Below, piece by piece: positions 23,037-36,190 of a DNA stretch of 64,000 bases. The translations under genes and the position numbers were made by a program. The notes below the pieces were generated by a model that saw nothing but the letters and a program-made list of their open reading frames with translations, did no database searches and was not told the DNA's origin. The stretch comes from Wolfiporia cocos (lineage: Eukaryota > Basidiomycota > Agaricomycetes > Polyporales > Phaeolaceae). The stretch is taken from NCBI GenBank assembly GCA_029448655.1, contig JACCLO010000004.1, forward strand, positions 4,464,001 to 4,528,000. Direction: 5' to 3'. Positions within the stretch are counted from its first letter, which is position 1. Each line of letters begins with the position of its first letter.

Positions 23037-24311
23037 CTATCCTCATTTTCCATCACTGATTCCCAGTGAAAATCCGAGGTATTTAGAAATAAGTCCTACT
23101 GTATCTGAGTGTATCTTGAAAGGTTCGATGTACCATAATATAGTCAGTGTAATCCAAATATATCCAATGGCTCATGTGATCTATTTTGTAGGTTGACAGA
23201 TGCCAATAAACGACAGATCATATGTGTCAGGCTGTGTAATTTTGCGTATGCATAAGAGATTGAATTGCTTTGGGTTCATGTGCTTACGTTGTCATGCTTT
23301 CATTGCTATTGTCTGTACTGCTGCACAACTGTATGTGCATTCCTCCATACCGCTACCAAAATAATTGAGAACTTACAATAATTTGAGCCTCTGTACATAA
23401 AAAGGAAAAAGGTTTTTTTGTGGCTGTAATCAACAATTCCCAAAGAGAAATGCATTTTGTAGCCAAAGGTACTTACTGCAGCCATGCCAAACCTCAAACT
23501 CGCTCATTTGGGCAACAGAGCCATTGTATGGATGTCGAGTTCATCATATCTTACATTAGACTACAGTGAATGTGTCTATGCTGATGATGTGGCTCCCATC
23601 TGAGTCTTTGTCTTTGTGGCATTGTAGCCACATCCCTTTATGGCAATGCTTTTACCTCGCAACACTAGTATCACTACGTCATTTTCCATTAATCGCTTCA
23701 TTTTAGGTTCCTTCACCTACACTGTCACCTCTTGAACTTTATTTCCCTTGCTACACATAAGCAGGCCCACGACATGCTGCATGCTATCTCATCTTCTCCC
23801 TCTGCTTTTCTCTTATTTAGTGAACCTCTGGGTCTTGGCACAGTGATACCATCCCTTCCAGCTTCAAGAGGAGCCAAATAACCATGTGCAAGTAGGTGAC
23901 CACCCATGAGCTATTTAGTTAGTAGTTTTGTCTTATCTATCTACGTCCAGCCAGTACGTAACCATTCTCATTGCAAGATGTAACCACCGCAGCGGACAGA
24001 CTGGTACGTATTTAATTACTTCGAAATATCCTTAAGAAACTCATTCATGCACTGTTGAATGTAAGATGGAAATGGTTCTCTGAACACACACCCCCTTTCC
24101 ATAACCAGGTGTGTATTGTGCCACCTTCCGGTCTGGGCTCACTCCACCACCTTCCCTTTTTATGTTGTTCCCTGCTGTGGTGACAGGATTGCACCCTTGC
24201 GCCACACCCAACATGTGTGCACTTCCAACAAGTTTTCCACAGTGGAGAGTGGGGACAGGGAGTGGGGACAGGGAGCGGGCATGGGGGGAGCATGAATATT
24301 GGTGGGTAGCC
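23037..24311. other. Intergenic, no gene seen
   Basis: AT-rich sequence with only short frames. A 14-bp unit GTGGGGACAGGGAG is repeated twice near 24250-24280. Confidence 0.5.
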
Positions 24312-25258
24312 TGAACATCGCGTGCACGTCAGGAGCCGGGTATCGCGTAGCTGGAGGGTGAAACGGTATATAATAGCTCGATTTTATGTACCGTACCTCA
24401 CGCGATTGCCCTACGGGCATCGTTACGCCTGTGGACAAACGCGCTTGTTGAACCGATGTTTTGATTGCTCTGACACAATCGTGTCAGCCTGCTTGGGGGT
24501 TTACTACCAAGAGGCTCTGGGGGCAGCCTAAGCCCACTGCTTGCTGCGTTGCTTGACCGTGCACGCATGCTGTCGCTCGCTGATGCTCTGCTGGCCGTTG
24601 CTATGCCGCAGACCCTTTCCGCCGTTGCTGTCAACTCACCTTGCCCAGACGGGGCTGAAGCCGTCTATCCAAACGATTGACGACTGCCAACCACCACGCA
24701 CGCGCACCACCGTGCATGATTGATCCCGATCCCGAACCCACGCATACGATTGAACCTGCGCACAAACAACCGAACCGCCCGCCGAGGGCACTGATTGACA
24801 AAGTGACCGAACAACTGCCGAACTGCCCATCGAGGGCACCAATTGAATTTGTTGCTGCCGCTGGAGTTGCTGAAGAATCGTCGTACGTCTTGCACCCTAC
24901 CTTTGTGCCTAAGGGTCGCCTGTCGGAGCTCACCATGAGCATGGACTATTGGCCGGATGTCGGAGTTTTGGGATGGGTTGTGTTTCTCGATGATTGAGGG
25001 GGTGTGTTGAGGAAGCGCAAACGTACACTGCACGCGCTTCGCTCGAGAGGATGTGTTGGAACATGGATTTGCCGAGGCCAAGCTCGCACATGCTTGAACA
25101 TCGTGCGCACGTCAGGAGCTGGGTATCGCGTAGCCGGAGGGTGAAACGGTATATAATAGCTCGATTTTATGAACCGTACCTCATGCGACTGCCCTACGGG
25201 CATCATTACGCCTGTGGACAAACGCGCTCATTGAACCAACGTTTTGATTGCTCTGACA
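24312..25258 (+). mobile_element. Candidate short terminal-repeat element
   Basis: Two direct repeats of exactly 164 bp (24312-24475 and 25095-25258) begin TGAACATCG and end GCTCTGACA, and each contains GTATATAATAG. TG...CA ends and equal lengths suggest LTRs around a 619-bp interior. However the outside flanks (TAGCC and TCCCA) do not match and no polypurine tract is evident. The interior has a 92-codon Pro-rich open frame ending at 24997 with no recognised domain. It may equally be a dispersed pair of promoters of another repeat family. Confidence 0.4.
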
Positions 25259-25318
25259 TCCCAGGGTTTCATTGCTTCAGGTCGGCGCTATCAGTAATGA
25301 AATCTCCATGACAGAAAA

Positions 25319-26580
25319 GTAGTGATGTGCAAAGCACAGCTCGGCTCAAAGCTGTTACGGGTCGAATACCCGTTCGTATATTCGAGTCGCGAATATAGAT
25401 CGTTCTTCTGCACGTAGGCACGTTGCCGTGTGCAAAGCAAATACTCATTAGATGCCTTCAAGTCCTAAGCGAAATCCTTAGGAGATCGGTTAATATCCAA
25501 TGTGCGTTAGAGGATATAATCTGTTTGGTGTGCGAGTCGAAATAGAATGTAAGACTCGCCTAAGTCCGAGAAGTCAGTGTGCACTTCGAGGACTTAGTCG
25601 TTCGGTTGCTCGAGAGAAATACTGAGTGTAGTTTCCCACGTTTGAGAATAAGACTTCTTGTTTGTACAACAAGGTCGAGCTGAGAAGCCTCGACAGTAAG
25701 TACATGAGTTTATATACTACATTAAGTTTCAGGGGTCAAGTCCGTCCCAGATGTCACCAATACTATCTACGCTATAGTACCAAACGTTTGATAGATATGG
25801 AGTGATATATCTGAGACGATAGATAGGAATGATGGTGGTTGAACACCATCTATCAGCTAGCGAAACGATAGATATGAAACGGTGGCAGAGTTGGATCTGC
25901 CAAAGGTGAAACGTGCCCTATACACTAGTACAACCGGGGGTACATCCTGTAGAGTCACGAGTAGCCAGGGGGTCGTTTGCTCGACAAGTCCCTGTATCGT
26001 ATTGGCCCAATGGCGAGTTCTGTCAGCGTTTAAAAATTCGGAATAACCATAAAAAAAGCCCGGGGCTTGGGCCCGGCTTTGAAGGGATCGGGCTCAGCGA
26101 AATGTCAAGCCGGGCTCTCCTTGACGGCTCAGGCCAGCTCGGGCCTGGCTCAGGCTCAGGCTGGGGCTTATGGGTAATCAGGTAGGACCTTGGAATTATT
26201 GGCTTGTGCAGTTCAAATGACAGCACAACATATTCAGAATGCTATATGTCTACTATTTGTTGATATTCTGATCTACAAGTGTTTTTACAGCTGCTTATGA
26301 TGTTGACCGAAAATCCAGATCTCAATCACAACCCCGATCACAACAATAGTCACAACGTTCCGCACTGTGTTAGCAGATCACAAGTCATTATAATGGCTGT
26401 TGAGATCATATAAGGTGAATTGATGCAAAATCTTAATCCATTTTCGCTAATTATAACAACACCACAGCTGCGTCCCTAAAGCCGCCGGCTCAGGGCTCAG
26501 CTACGGCCGGCTCACGATCCAAGCCGGGCCCTGAGCAGCTGCCCCCCCAGGCTCGGCTAGTCCCGTTACCAGACAACAGT
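25319..26580. repeat. GC-rich hAT-like subterminal repeat remnants
   Basis: Outside the solo LTR, 25319-25352 has AGTAGTGATGTGC next to a CTCGGCTC motif, and 26055-26175 and 26478-26575 are dense in GGGCTCGG, GCCCGGCT and GGCTCAGG units. The same combination, with TGGCACATCACTACT at its end, recurs at 61692-61845. Such clustered subterminal motifs beside a GTGATGTGC-type terminus resemble hAT-type transposon ends. Full boundaries were not resolved. Confidence 0.4.
25353..26054 (-). mobile_element. Solo LTR of the chromovirus family (minus orientation)
   Basis: Begins TGTTACGGGTCG and ends AACCATAAAA (a decayed GTAACA end). Target duplication AAAGC at 25348-25352 and 26055-26059. It is inserted into a GC-rich hAT-like repeat whose sequence resumes directly after the LTR. 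Confidence 0.88.
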
Positions 26581-29065
26581 ATTGAATACAATACAGTACC
26601 GTCTGGAAGAACTGTGGGTGAGGGCAATACAGTAGCTTTTAAAACTCCGAATATACCATAAGAGGGATAGTCACTGGACCCGGGCCGGATATGGCCGACA
26701 GCCACAAATGAGGTGCACGACAACTCAGGATGCTTCCGCGCACACACAAAATGAGATCAATCAATGGGATCCAATTATGAGAGAGGCATAAGATGATAAC
26801 TTCTGATCAGTGATGCCCTGCAGGGAGGAGACGAGATTGATGGGAATAGGAATAGTGAATCCAAGGTCGGATGCACAGGCTAGCACATCTTGTAGCCGTG
26901 AGATGCACTCTAGCTTAGCTTGCTCAGCCAGCACTTGGGCATTTCCTTCCCCTCTCTTTGGATACACGCGCTGCTGCTTTGAGGGCTTTTTTCACGCTGC
27001 GTTCTTGCACGAGACACGCTTGTTCCGCCTTGAGTGTCTGGCTATCCAGGCCTTGAAGAACACGCCTGGCACATTTTACCGGGGGTGTACCAACCAGAGT
27101 GATTGGTACGACCTTTTATCTGTTTGATGAGTAGAAGACAGTCTTTTGCATGGTGTACTTGTCATGTCTGTGCATTCGAGAGGCGCTCAGCGCGCCTCAG
27201 AATGCGCGGTCCCGTGACTATCCCGATTAGGTATATTCGGAGTTTCAAAAGTTACTGTACTGCTCTCCCTTACAGTTCTTCCAGTCGCTACTGGACGGTT
27301 TACCCACGCCCTACCCTCCCTGCATCCCTCCCTCCAACTCCCTAGTATGCGCGGTCGTCGCTGCCAGCATCAGTCCATCAATGTGATCAGGTACAGATAC
27401 ATTAATTGACTGTACACCTTCCTATAGGAGTACTGATTTGTTACATCTCAGCACTATCTCCATGATATTATACATGGCATGCTCCCATAATAAACCCATC
27501 GTGTCGCTTCATGGCTGTGCGTCGCTGAAGCGCCTCCTCATCTTCATCAGCCTTTCGTTTTTTCCGCCTCCTTTCCCTCTCATTCTCGATGCAATTTCGA
27601 CATTTTGCGGTAAGCGGAATCCTTCTTGCGGATGGTGACATCAATATTAAGTGGTTTCTTCGGGTGACATTCAAAACAGGTGCCTGAACGTTGCAGACAT
27701 GCACAGATACTCGTTTCTTTGCTTGTGGGCCTAACATATGTGCTAAAATATTCTACTTTTTATGAGAATAGATTTTAAACGTGAGAGACAAACCATTGCA
27801 TAACTTATCTATAAGGACCCACCGAGCCCAGCCACCCTCCTGCGCTTCAGCCACCGCGGAGTTTCAAAAGGCCATGCAAACCGTGTGGGACATTAACCTC
27901 AAGTATCAGCGTGGGTTCACACTGGCATGGCTTTGCGTGGGCCAATGCTCGCTTTTAGTCCGCGGCGGATATGGCCGCAACTGACAAACTCGATTCGATC
28001 GCGTAAAAATATACTCCGTGCTTATATCGCAGCAAAAAAGGGCTGGTTCGGGTGGATGCTCAAGAACCTGTATGCACTGTGCATACTCATAATCTTTGCG
28101 TTCCTTGTAGGGCTTCTCCTGTCGGTACCGGTCGGTGGGTATGTCACGATTTCCAAGATGTACCTCGATGACTCCAGATCGGCTGCTGCGTTCTGCATCT
28201 ATGCACGTATGCTGCCATACTATATCTCACGTTGTTACAATAGACTGCCGGATCGGTCCCTTCGGTCGTCTAGCATTTTACGATGGCACGTACCGAGGCT
28301 CCGTAACTATATACTAGCTTAATTACCTGTGGCTTCGCCACAATGTTGTACTTTAGGAGTTGTTTATCTCTGCCCGCTCAGCCACTCCTCCACTTCGCTG
28401 ACGCTCGGCCTCGTCGTCGCTTCGCTTGTAACACCTTTGCAACCGGCATGCGCGCCTTGCAGGCGCTGGGCGTGGGAATCCACTGGCCAACTTCCCGGGT
28501 CGGTGGCGCGAGCCCTATGGGACGACGGACAGCACGTGGCACACGTGGAAAAGCACATGGCAGTTCCCACGCAATCCACGGCCCTTTAGTACTTAGATGA
28601 TAGTCTGTGTCCTTAGACATCTATGTACAGTGGATTTTTGGCCAGTCTCTAGAGCTAACTTATGCATCGCATAGTCGCACCATGGCGCACGGAAAGGCTC
28701 GACAATCGTATGGAACCATTCGTTTGAATCAATTTGGTAACCATACCTGCGTGCCACAGCCTTCAGATGCTGATTCGTGAATGCAGTTCTATGCATGACG
28801 TCTCTGCAGCGCTCGTTAGTGTCAAAAAAGTGAGTTGTACCATATCACTATTCAAGAATTTTGATCAAGCGACGAATATGCGTTATCTACGAATTGCAGC
28901 TGGATCCAAGCCCCAGCAAGCCAATTATAGTCCGTCCCCGCTCGTGTTGACATCTGACCCACATGACATCAGCAGCACGCTATCCAGAATTACGAAGACA
29001 AAATTGTCGGCGCCACAAAAAATTAAATGCTGATGCCACAATAATGGAGGACACGGAGAGCGCGT
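26581..29065. other. No recognised gene
   Basis: Short frames at 26761-26967 (minus), 27468-27737 (minus, basic: KCRNCIENERERRRKKRK) and 27927-28322 (plus, with one hydrophobic stretch) have no recognised family. They may be fragments of decayed genes. Confidence 0.4.
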
Positions 29066-31503
29066 TCATGCCTTGACGAGTCCAATCTTCATCGGCATCT
29101 GTGCCTTTAGGCTCTCCCTCCCGACAGAAGGGTACTGGATGCCCGCGATGTTCCAAACGATATCCTTGTCCGATGGCGCGAATGTGAATGCCGGGAGGAG
29201 GACGGCCAGGACAATCTCTGATATATGAGTGAACGGTGTGTCCAGTCAAAAGGTGATAAAAACTCACTCATCTCAAGCTGCGAAAATTTGAAGCCACTAT
29301 GATGAATGTTAGCAACGAGTCTTTGCCAAGTGGACCGGGAGGATACTTACATGCATGCACGTCCCCCGCCCAAGAACGTCATCCTTGACACATAACACGT
29401 CATCACCATCTCTACCAACGCCAGACGCGTGTGCACTCACAAATGCGAATACACTCCAGGAATGTGCGCCTTTGCGACGGACTCGGGGAGGGGCGCGAGC
29501 CAGCGCTCGGGGCGCCACTCTAATGCGTCCGCGCCCCAGAGCTCCGGGTTGCAGTTGCACGCGAGGATGCCGATGATGATCCCCGTGCCCGCCGGGACGG
29601 GCACCTCGTTCATCAGCTTGCCGTCCACGCCGCGGATCGGCGCGGATAGCGGGAGGACCATGTCCTTGCGCGCGCTGGTGCGTTGCGTGAGCGGCGGCGT
29701 GCGCGCAAGCGAGCGAGCGGGCAGACACTCACGTGCGCGTCAGGAAAGACACGGGCGCGTACAGGCGGAGCGTCTCGCGGCACACCGCGTCGAGGTACGG
29801 CAGCTCGCTGAGGCGGTCGTACGGGATGTCGCCGCCCGCGTCCGCGCGCGCGGCGACGAGCTCCGCGCGAAGCTTCGCCTGCACGTCCGGGTGCGCCGCG
29901 AGCAGCTGCAGGATGCGCGCGAGCGCGCCCGACGTCGTGTCCATGCCCGCGAAGATGAACGTCCTAGGGGAGAGTCAGACCGTGCGGCGCTGAGCACGGG
30001 CGGGCGGCACGCACGACATCTGCCCGAGGAGCTCCGCCTCTGGGAGCCTGTCCTCCTCCGCCGCGAGCATGTTTGCCTGCACTGCGCGTGGCGTCAGCGC
30101 GCGCCCCACGTCGGATCGGCGGGGAACGAGGGACACTTACTGAGGCGGCTCATGATGTCTTTGCCCTCGCCGATCTGGTGCACCGCGGCGGCGTCGTCTG
30201 CAGCAAGCGCGCGCTTCTTCTCCTCGAAGATGCGGCGCGAGTGCGCGGCGATCGCGTCCGAGATTTCCTGTGCACGGCGGATGTGCCGGTTCGGCGCGAG
30301 CGCGACGAGGCGCCGGCGTAGGCCCGGCGAGCCGAGCTTCATGCTCAGCGGGAGGAACGGGCGGAGCAGACGGAGCGGGAAGACTGTTGGGCTGCGATGG
30401 GAGGGTATTAGCTGGCGTTAGGGAATTGGGCCGATGAGAGATGAAGGTTGTGGTGTATGATGAGAGGGCAGAGTGCAGAAGGGGAAGAGCGATGTGACGG
30501 TAGAGATAAGAGCAAACGACGACGAGGGGACGTGGAAGGAGGACGGGGGAGGGAGGGCACGCACACCAACGCCTTGATTGCCTCCGCGTACTCGTCTGCG
30601 CGGTCGCTCACAAAGTCGTCGAAGGAGTAGCCGAGCCCCGCTTGGCCGACGAGCTCGAGTGCGGTGCGCGCCATCCAGTCAAGAATGTCGACCTCCACTG
30701 CGCCCGCTGTAACGCGCGATGCGATCGCTTCGCGCAGCTGTTCGCATATGTAGTCGGCGGGATCGCATGCGTCCACATATATTTTGATGAGATTGGTTGG
30801 GTGAATATAGATGAAAGGACGTACGTCTCCTGAGATCCTGTAAAAGATGGGCGCCATGTGCCGCATGTGATTGATAGAAAAGACCGGATTCAACAGCTTG
30901 CGCTGTCGGCGGTGTTGTTCGCCTGTGGTGTTGTAAGCCCATATTCTTTGACGATCATGTAGGAGAATAGACCTAGTGTGGCGAGCAGACCATCGCCAAG
31001 CATGAGATGCATTGCTCTGATCGGGCATCGTAAGGTGGGTCATTACGACATATGAAGTAATGCATACGCGAGGGACTCTTCCTGTTCTTCATAAATGTAC
31101 TGATCCTTCACGACAATGCTGGAGAGTGCCGCGGGATCGAACACGAACAAATGTTTGCTCTGTTGCTCTCAATGTCAGCGATATGACTACTACATACTGT
31201 GCGGCACGCTTACACCGAACGGTCCATGGAGCTTCACGACGGGGCCATACTTGAGCCCAAGCTCATGATGAAAGTCCCAGCCCTGTCTGTCATAGAACTG
31301 GGCGAGGTTACCTGACGAACGCATCAACAACACGCTCCCTCCTCCGACAAACGGGTGCAATCACCTTTCGAAAAGGATACGGACGCAGGCCCGGGGATGT
31401 TGTCGAGCGGGGATTGCTTAAAAACACGTTTGTAGACACGCCAGAACAGCCACAGAGCTCCACAGAGGGCGCCAAGGCGGAGGGCCTCGCCGACCAGAGC
31501 CAT
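29066..31503 (-). CDS. Cytochrome P450 monooxygenase (multi-exon)
   Basis: Haem-thiolate monooxygenase expected in the endoplasmic reticulum, fed by NADPH-P450 reductase; substrate not predictable. The start at 31503 gives an N-terminal anchor (LRLGALCGALWLFWRVY) followed by the proline hinge NIPGPAS. Later exons give GNLAQFYDRQGWDFH, then GEQHRRQRKLLNPVFS (helix C), the I-helix AGMDTTSGALAR, ExxR as ETLR, PERW, and the haem loop FLGGGRACM with the ligand Cys split from GFKFSQLEM by an intron. The last exon ends in VGRESLKAQMPMKIGLVKA at 29066. All landmarks occur in order with short introns, about ten exons in total, and I see no stop or frame break in the parts joined. The high GC at 29450-30400 produces long shadow frames on the other strand. 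Clan and family number not assigned. Confidence 0.9.
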
Positions 31504-31753
31504 TGTAAATGTAAGGAGAGACTAATGCTGTTATAAGGAGCAACGGAGCCGAGTTGCGAAGGAGGGGGATAGGTGCACGCGGCAGTTATATAGTAGTTCA
31601 GGGAGACGCAGGCCGACGGGCAACGCGCGCGCCTGAACGATCGTCCGGGTTATACGGAGATGGAGCCGGATCAGGGATCTAGATCGCCGGTAGCACTTGA
31701 TTTTGGCCCAATGATTGATCGATGATGCCCAGTGAAAGTACCTCGTATCACTA
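31504..31753. promoter_or_regulatory. Upstream region of the P450 gene
   Basis: Only about 250 bp separate the P450 start from the outer inverted repeat of the nested pogo elements, so any promoter elements further upstream would lie in or beyond transposon sequence. A TATATAAC run lies, on the minus strand, about 85 bp 5' of the start codon. Confidence 0.4.
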
Positions 31754-32257
31754 TGGCTGGACCCCTTCTGCACAATCGACCCCTTCTGCACAATCGACTC
31801 TGCAGAGGCCCTGTTGAAGTGAAAAATCACGTAAATAATCGCGTAGATAGTAGGCGTGTATACTAATGTTACTGTAGAGTTTCGTTCAGATCCCTGGTTT
31901 ATGTCCTTGTGCATAATTCTGAATGTTGTGTTTTCGATGCTCCGAGGACCGGGGTATGACGAAACTTGTAAGATCTGGTCCGGTCCTATGCTTTAAACAC
32001 TCTGACGCTATTATAGAAGGATGGAACACATTAATATAACACTGCTACCAAGGTCTCTAGAGCAAGTATCAGACTGTTGCGAAGAAATTCAAAAAACATT
32101 GTGCAGACGTGACAAACTGTGGGCGCCTTTCCTGTCATGGAAATCACGCTTAGAAACTCCGATCGGCAAATAGCGCCGCTAGTGTGTCGTCATGGCGGCA
32201 CGCCCGGCATCTTGTGACTGATTGTGACGAAATTTATTAGGGGTCTCTTTTGCACCC

Positions 32258-32940
32258 TCTGGCCCACATATGCAACTTTTTCGCATGTCCCGCCGAGTTT
32301 TGCCTCTATCTTCATGAAACCAAGCCCAAATCCCTCGGTATTTTTTTAAATGATAGCTATGCATCTCTAGTATACGATATATTTTTTCGAACCTCCGAAA
32401 GTGCATGCTGCATGATACCGAAGCCCGTAAAGCATCGCAACAGCAATGCAACTTTTCTCCGAGCATCAGTCACGCCATCAGTCACGATCGCCAAATTGCC
32501 GAACGCGCGGCATCAAACGGCATGACGCCATTGGTGCATTGCAACCACTAAGCCAGCAGGCATCAGAGGCTGAGTTCAGATTTGCCGATTGAGGATGTGG
32601 CTGATGTCACACTTTGACTGCAATCTGCTTCTCTATATTGACACAATGCACATCTCCTCGGAAAATTACATGTTAAGCCTCAAGTATATTGAGAAGACGT
32701 GTTGTTATTTTGGAAGGATTTCGTCAGGGTGAAGGCTGAGCCGAAGTCCATCAATAACTCTGATTGACATTGTTCATTTTTTCCTCTTCATCTACTAGAG
32801 TTTTTAATAATCTGATTTGACAAGATCATGCAGATTGTCATATAGTCATAGTGTACAAATATTCATAATTTTTGAATTCGAAGGAGGGGAATCAGAGGCG
32901 AAATTGCATTGCTGTTGCGATTGCATATGTGGGCCAGTAC
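32258..32940. mobile_element. Internally deleted pogo-type derivative
   Basis: Its left part (32265-32535) matches 32950-33210, and its right part (32578-32940) matches 35825-36190, that is the two ends of the neighbouring full element joined without the transposase. Inverted ends CTGGCCCACATATGCAA / TTGCATATGTGGGCCAG. It abuts the full element head to tail. Confidence 0.75.
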
Positions 32941-32942
32941 TA

Positions 32943-35900
32943 TCACTGGCCCACATATTCGCATGTCCCACAAAGCTTTGCCTGTATCTTCATGACACCA
33001 GGCCCAAATCTCTCGGAGTTTTTTTAAATGATAGCTATGCATCTCTAGTATAAGATGTATTTTTTTGAACCTCTGAAAGTGCAATCTGCATGATACCGAA
33101 GCCCGTGAAGTATCGCAACAGCAATGCAACTTTTCTCCGAGCATCAGTCACGCCATCAGTTACGATCGCCGAATTGCCGAATATACGGCATCACGGCATG
33201 CTGCTACCGGTGGCGACGAACGCGATCGCAGCCGCTACGACTCTGCGTGATGTACAGATCTATCCAAGCGAGCCTCAAATTAACTGTGCTAGAATCAAGA
33301 GCTACATGCAATTCATCGTTGCGTACTAGGTCCGGGGGCCGGGTATGGTGTAGTATAATAATATGATGAGTATGAGTGGAATCCGGCAACAACAGTTTGG
33401 TGACTGGGTGGGTACACATTCTCTTGGAATTGTAATGACCCATTGCTATGCTGAGCAGTTGTATTGTTCGACGTGACTACACAGAATGTGGGCGGGCCTG
33501 AATCAACTCGTTGACGCCTGGCGGGCGGCTGATTCTCGTCTGAGAACGGCGCGCTGCGCTTCTCACCGCCACGGGCCAGGAGAAGACCGCGGAACCGCTC
33601 GTTCTGTTGCAAGGCCGTATGCGAATCCAGGTGGGCTTTGATTGCATCTATGAGTGCCGCCTTTGTACCGTCAGTTGATAAATGTAATGCGGCCGCGATA
33701 TCCTGCAGATCGGGTTCATTCTTTGACAGTAGGCTGCCGCTGAAGACCATCGTCTCGCTCTGCTCCTGTCTCCGTGCCACTCGTGATGCTTCAGCTGCAC
33801 ATCGGCGTGCATCTAGCTTATCCTTCTCATGCTGCTTTGCCTGTCTCTCTACTTCCTGGGCCCTCCATGTTTCCAGACCCTCACCAGATGTAAAACATCT
33901 TGAATCTGTGACCACTACGCGGCGTTTTCCCTTTCGCGAGGCCTTCATGTTCAACTTCTTCTGTAGTGCCTCGATCTCCATTGCAGCCATCTGGCAGTGA
34001 ACCTCTGCCTTCTCTAGCCTGTCCTTTAAGGCGGCATTCTCGTGAGTGAGGTTGTTCACTGTATTCTGGAGAGTTTGACGATCTGCTGTTTTAGGATGTG
34101 CGATCGCCCCGGAGGGACCGCTATGCGAGCAATGTGTATCGATGGGATTGTAGAAAAATGGAGGAGGGGCTGCCACAACCTGTGATGCTCCAAGAGGTTC
34201 CTGAGTGCGTGCATGCGGAAGCGCGGTTATGGGACCGCTTTCGAGAGTGACCATAGGTTCGAGTGTGGTACGTGCCGTCAAGTTTTCTTCAACCATCTCA
34301 TCGTCTGTTTCCAAATCCCAGGTGCCATCGTCGCCACTATCGTCACTATCGCCTTCATCGTCTGACTCGTCTTCATGCTGGCCTTGTTCTGCACAACAGT
34401 GATTGGCGATTGGGGTCATATGACCGGTAGCTGGCTGGTGGCGTAATGATTTTCGGTGAGGATAGGATGATGGAACATGTGCAGAAGTAAATGAGGATGC
34501 ACTCGGAGCAAAGTCATGGTGTGTGAATATGTTTGGATTGAAAGGAGCCATACCGCATCTTCGAAACGCGGCTTGTATCAATTCCGGTCGAACTGATGCT
34601 TCTCGCGCAGACATGTATTCACGAACAAAGTCTTGGCTACAAATCTCTTCCCCTGTCTCATCAAGAACATCATCGCAACGCTCCTGCCATTTTCGCTGCA
34701 AAGGCCCAAAGACACCAACATCAAGTGGCTGGAGTTTATGTGTCGTGTGAGGGGGGAGGCAGAACAAATGGATGTTATTTGCAATGGCGAGCTCAACCAT
34801 ACGCTTCGTTGTATGTGACCCATGACCATCGTATATGAGCAGAATTGGGGCACCACTTGTATTGCGAGCCTGAGCCTGGGGAATGAATGTCTTCTCAAAC
34901 CACTCTGTGCAGAGAAAATCATCCGTCCATCCATTTGGAGACATTCCAACGCTAATGAGATATATTAGATGCTAGCTCTGTTGATTGTGAACAAGTACTT
35001 GCCAGATATTGGGATCGACTTCAAACCACTCTTTGTGAAACCTCTTTCCAGAGAAGATGAATCCAGGCTTGAGGCTTGCCCCGTCAGCACATACGCATTC
35101 AATGATGGTCACGAGCTCCAGATTGGGGCTACGGATCTTGTACTTTGGCCGGCGATCTCTCGGTATGAAATACTTGAGCACCGTGACCTTTCGCCCACCC
35201 ACCACCCCGCTGAACTCCTTTCTCATCCATGTTATAGACATTTGACCAAGGTATCCCAAGCTCGTCAAGAACCTTCTGAAGCAACTCAAAATGGCGTGTC
35301 ACAGTTGCTGCATTGAATGCCTGCGCACGCTTCGGATCAAGTCCTGATGGCTTCCCAAGACGAATGTCCGGGTGGCGGCTAAGGAAACCACGCATCCATT
35401 TCCTCCAAGGCCGACGACTGCGATTAAGCAGGCGTTGAACCTTTTTGGTAACAGTGCGTTTACTTAGAGGGTGGCCAGTATCACTAAGGTGTTTGAGCCA
35501 GTCAGTAAAGGCTTGCTCCTGACTATGAGTGAGAAGCTGCCTATTCTGTTGTGCAGCGTTACGAGGTCTTGTACATCCACGAAGCCGACGAAGAAGAGTG
35601 TGATGAGAAACAGAGAATTGAAAAGCGACAGCCTTGATATTCTGAGCCCCAGTAGATTGTATATGATGAATAGCATTCCGGATGTGCTCTTCGATGTTGG
35701 GCATTGTCCCTCGACTGCTCCAGGATGACAACTGCCAGCGCGATTGATTCAGACCTCATCTTGTCTGATCCAATACTGCTACAGCCGGTCGCGGTCGGCA
35801 TCACCATGCCATGATCAGCGGGAAGCTGAGAGCAAATTTGCCGAGTGAGGATGTGGCTGATGTCACGCTTCGACTGCAATCTGCCTCTGTATAATGAGAG

Positions 35901-36190
35901 AGTGCATATTTCGCCTCGGAAAATTATATTTTAGGTCTCAGGTATAGTGAGAAGACTCCATGTGATTTTGGAAGGATTTTGTCAAGATGAAGACCGAGCC
36001 GAAGCCCATCAATACCTCTGATCGTCTATTTTTGACTTTTTTCTCCTCGTCTACTAAAGTTTTTAAAGTTCTGACTTGACACAATTGTGTGGATTGTAAT
36101 ACGATCATAGTGTACTAATTTTTGAATTAGAGGGAGTGGAGCTAGAGGCGAAGTTGCATTGCTGTTGCGATTGCATATGTGGGCCAGTGA
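32943..36190 (-). mobile_element. Full-length pogo/Fot1-type DNA transposon
   Basis: 3248 bp with inverted ends TCACTGGCCCACATAT / ATATGTGGGCCAGTGA and TA on both sides (32941-32942 and 36191-36192). It encloses the transposase gene on the minus strand, leaving several hundred bases of AT-rich non-coding subterminal sequence on each side. Confidence 0.85.
33313..35704 (-). pseudogene. Pogo-type transposase (DD35D), one frameshift
   Basis: DDE transposase that would cut and paste the surrounding element at TA sites. From the ATG at 35704, a psq/CENP-B-like helix-turn-helix (AVAFQFSVSHHTLLRRLRG) is followed by a second DNA-binding part with KKVQRLLNRSRRPW. The catalytic core has YNMDEKG, then LIYDGHGSH and QPLDVGVFGPLQ; the last two Asp are separated by 35 residues, as in Fot1/pogo. 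The C-terminal third is a coiled-coil segment (LTHENAALKDRLEKAE). An apparent intron at 34952-35002 has GC-AG borders. Near 35205, just after the first catalytic Asp, the frame shifts by one base. Unless that is a sequencing error the copy is inactive, although all three Asp codons remain. Confidence 0.82.

Noticed and set aside
29429..30421. 330-codon plus-strand frame
   Set aside because: Arg/Ala-rich low-complexity translation opposite the P450 exons, caused by high GC at third positions.
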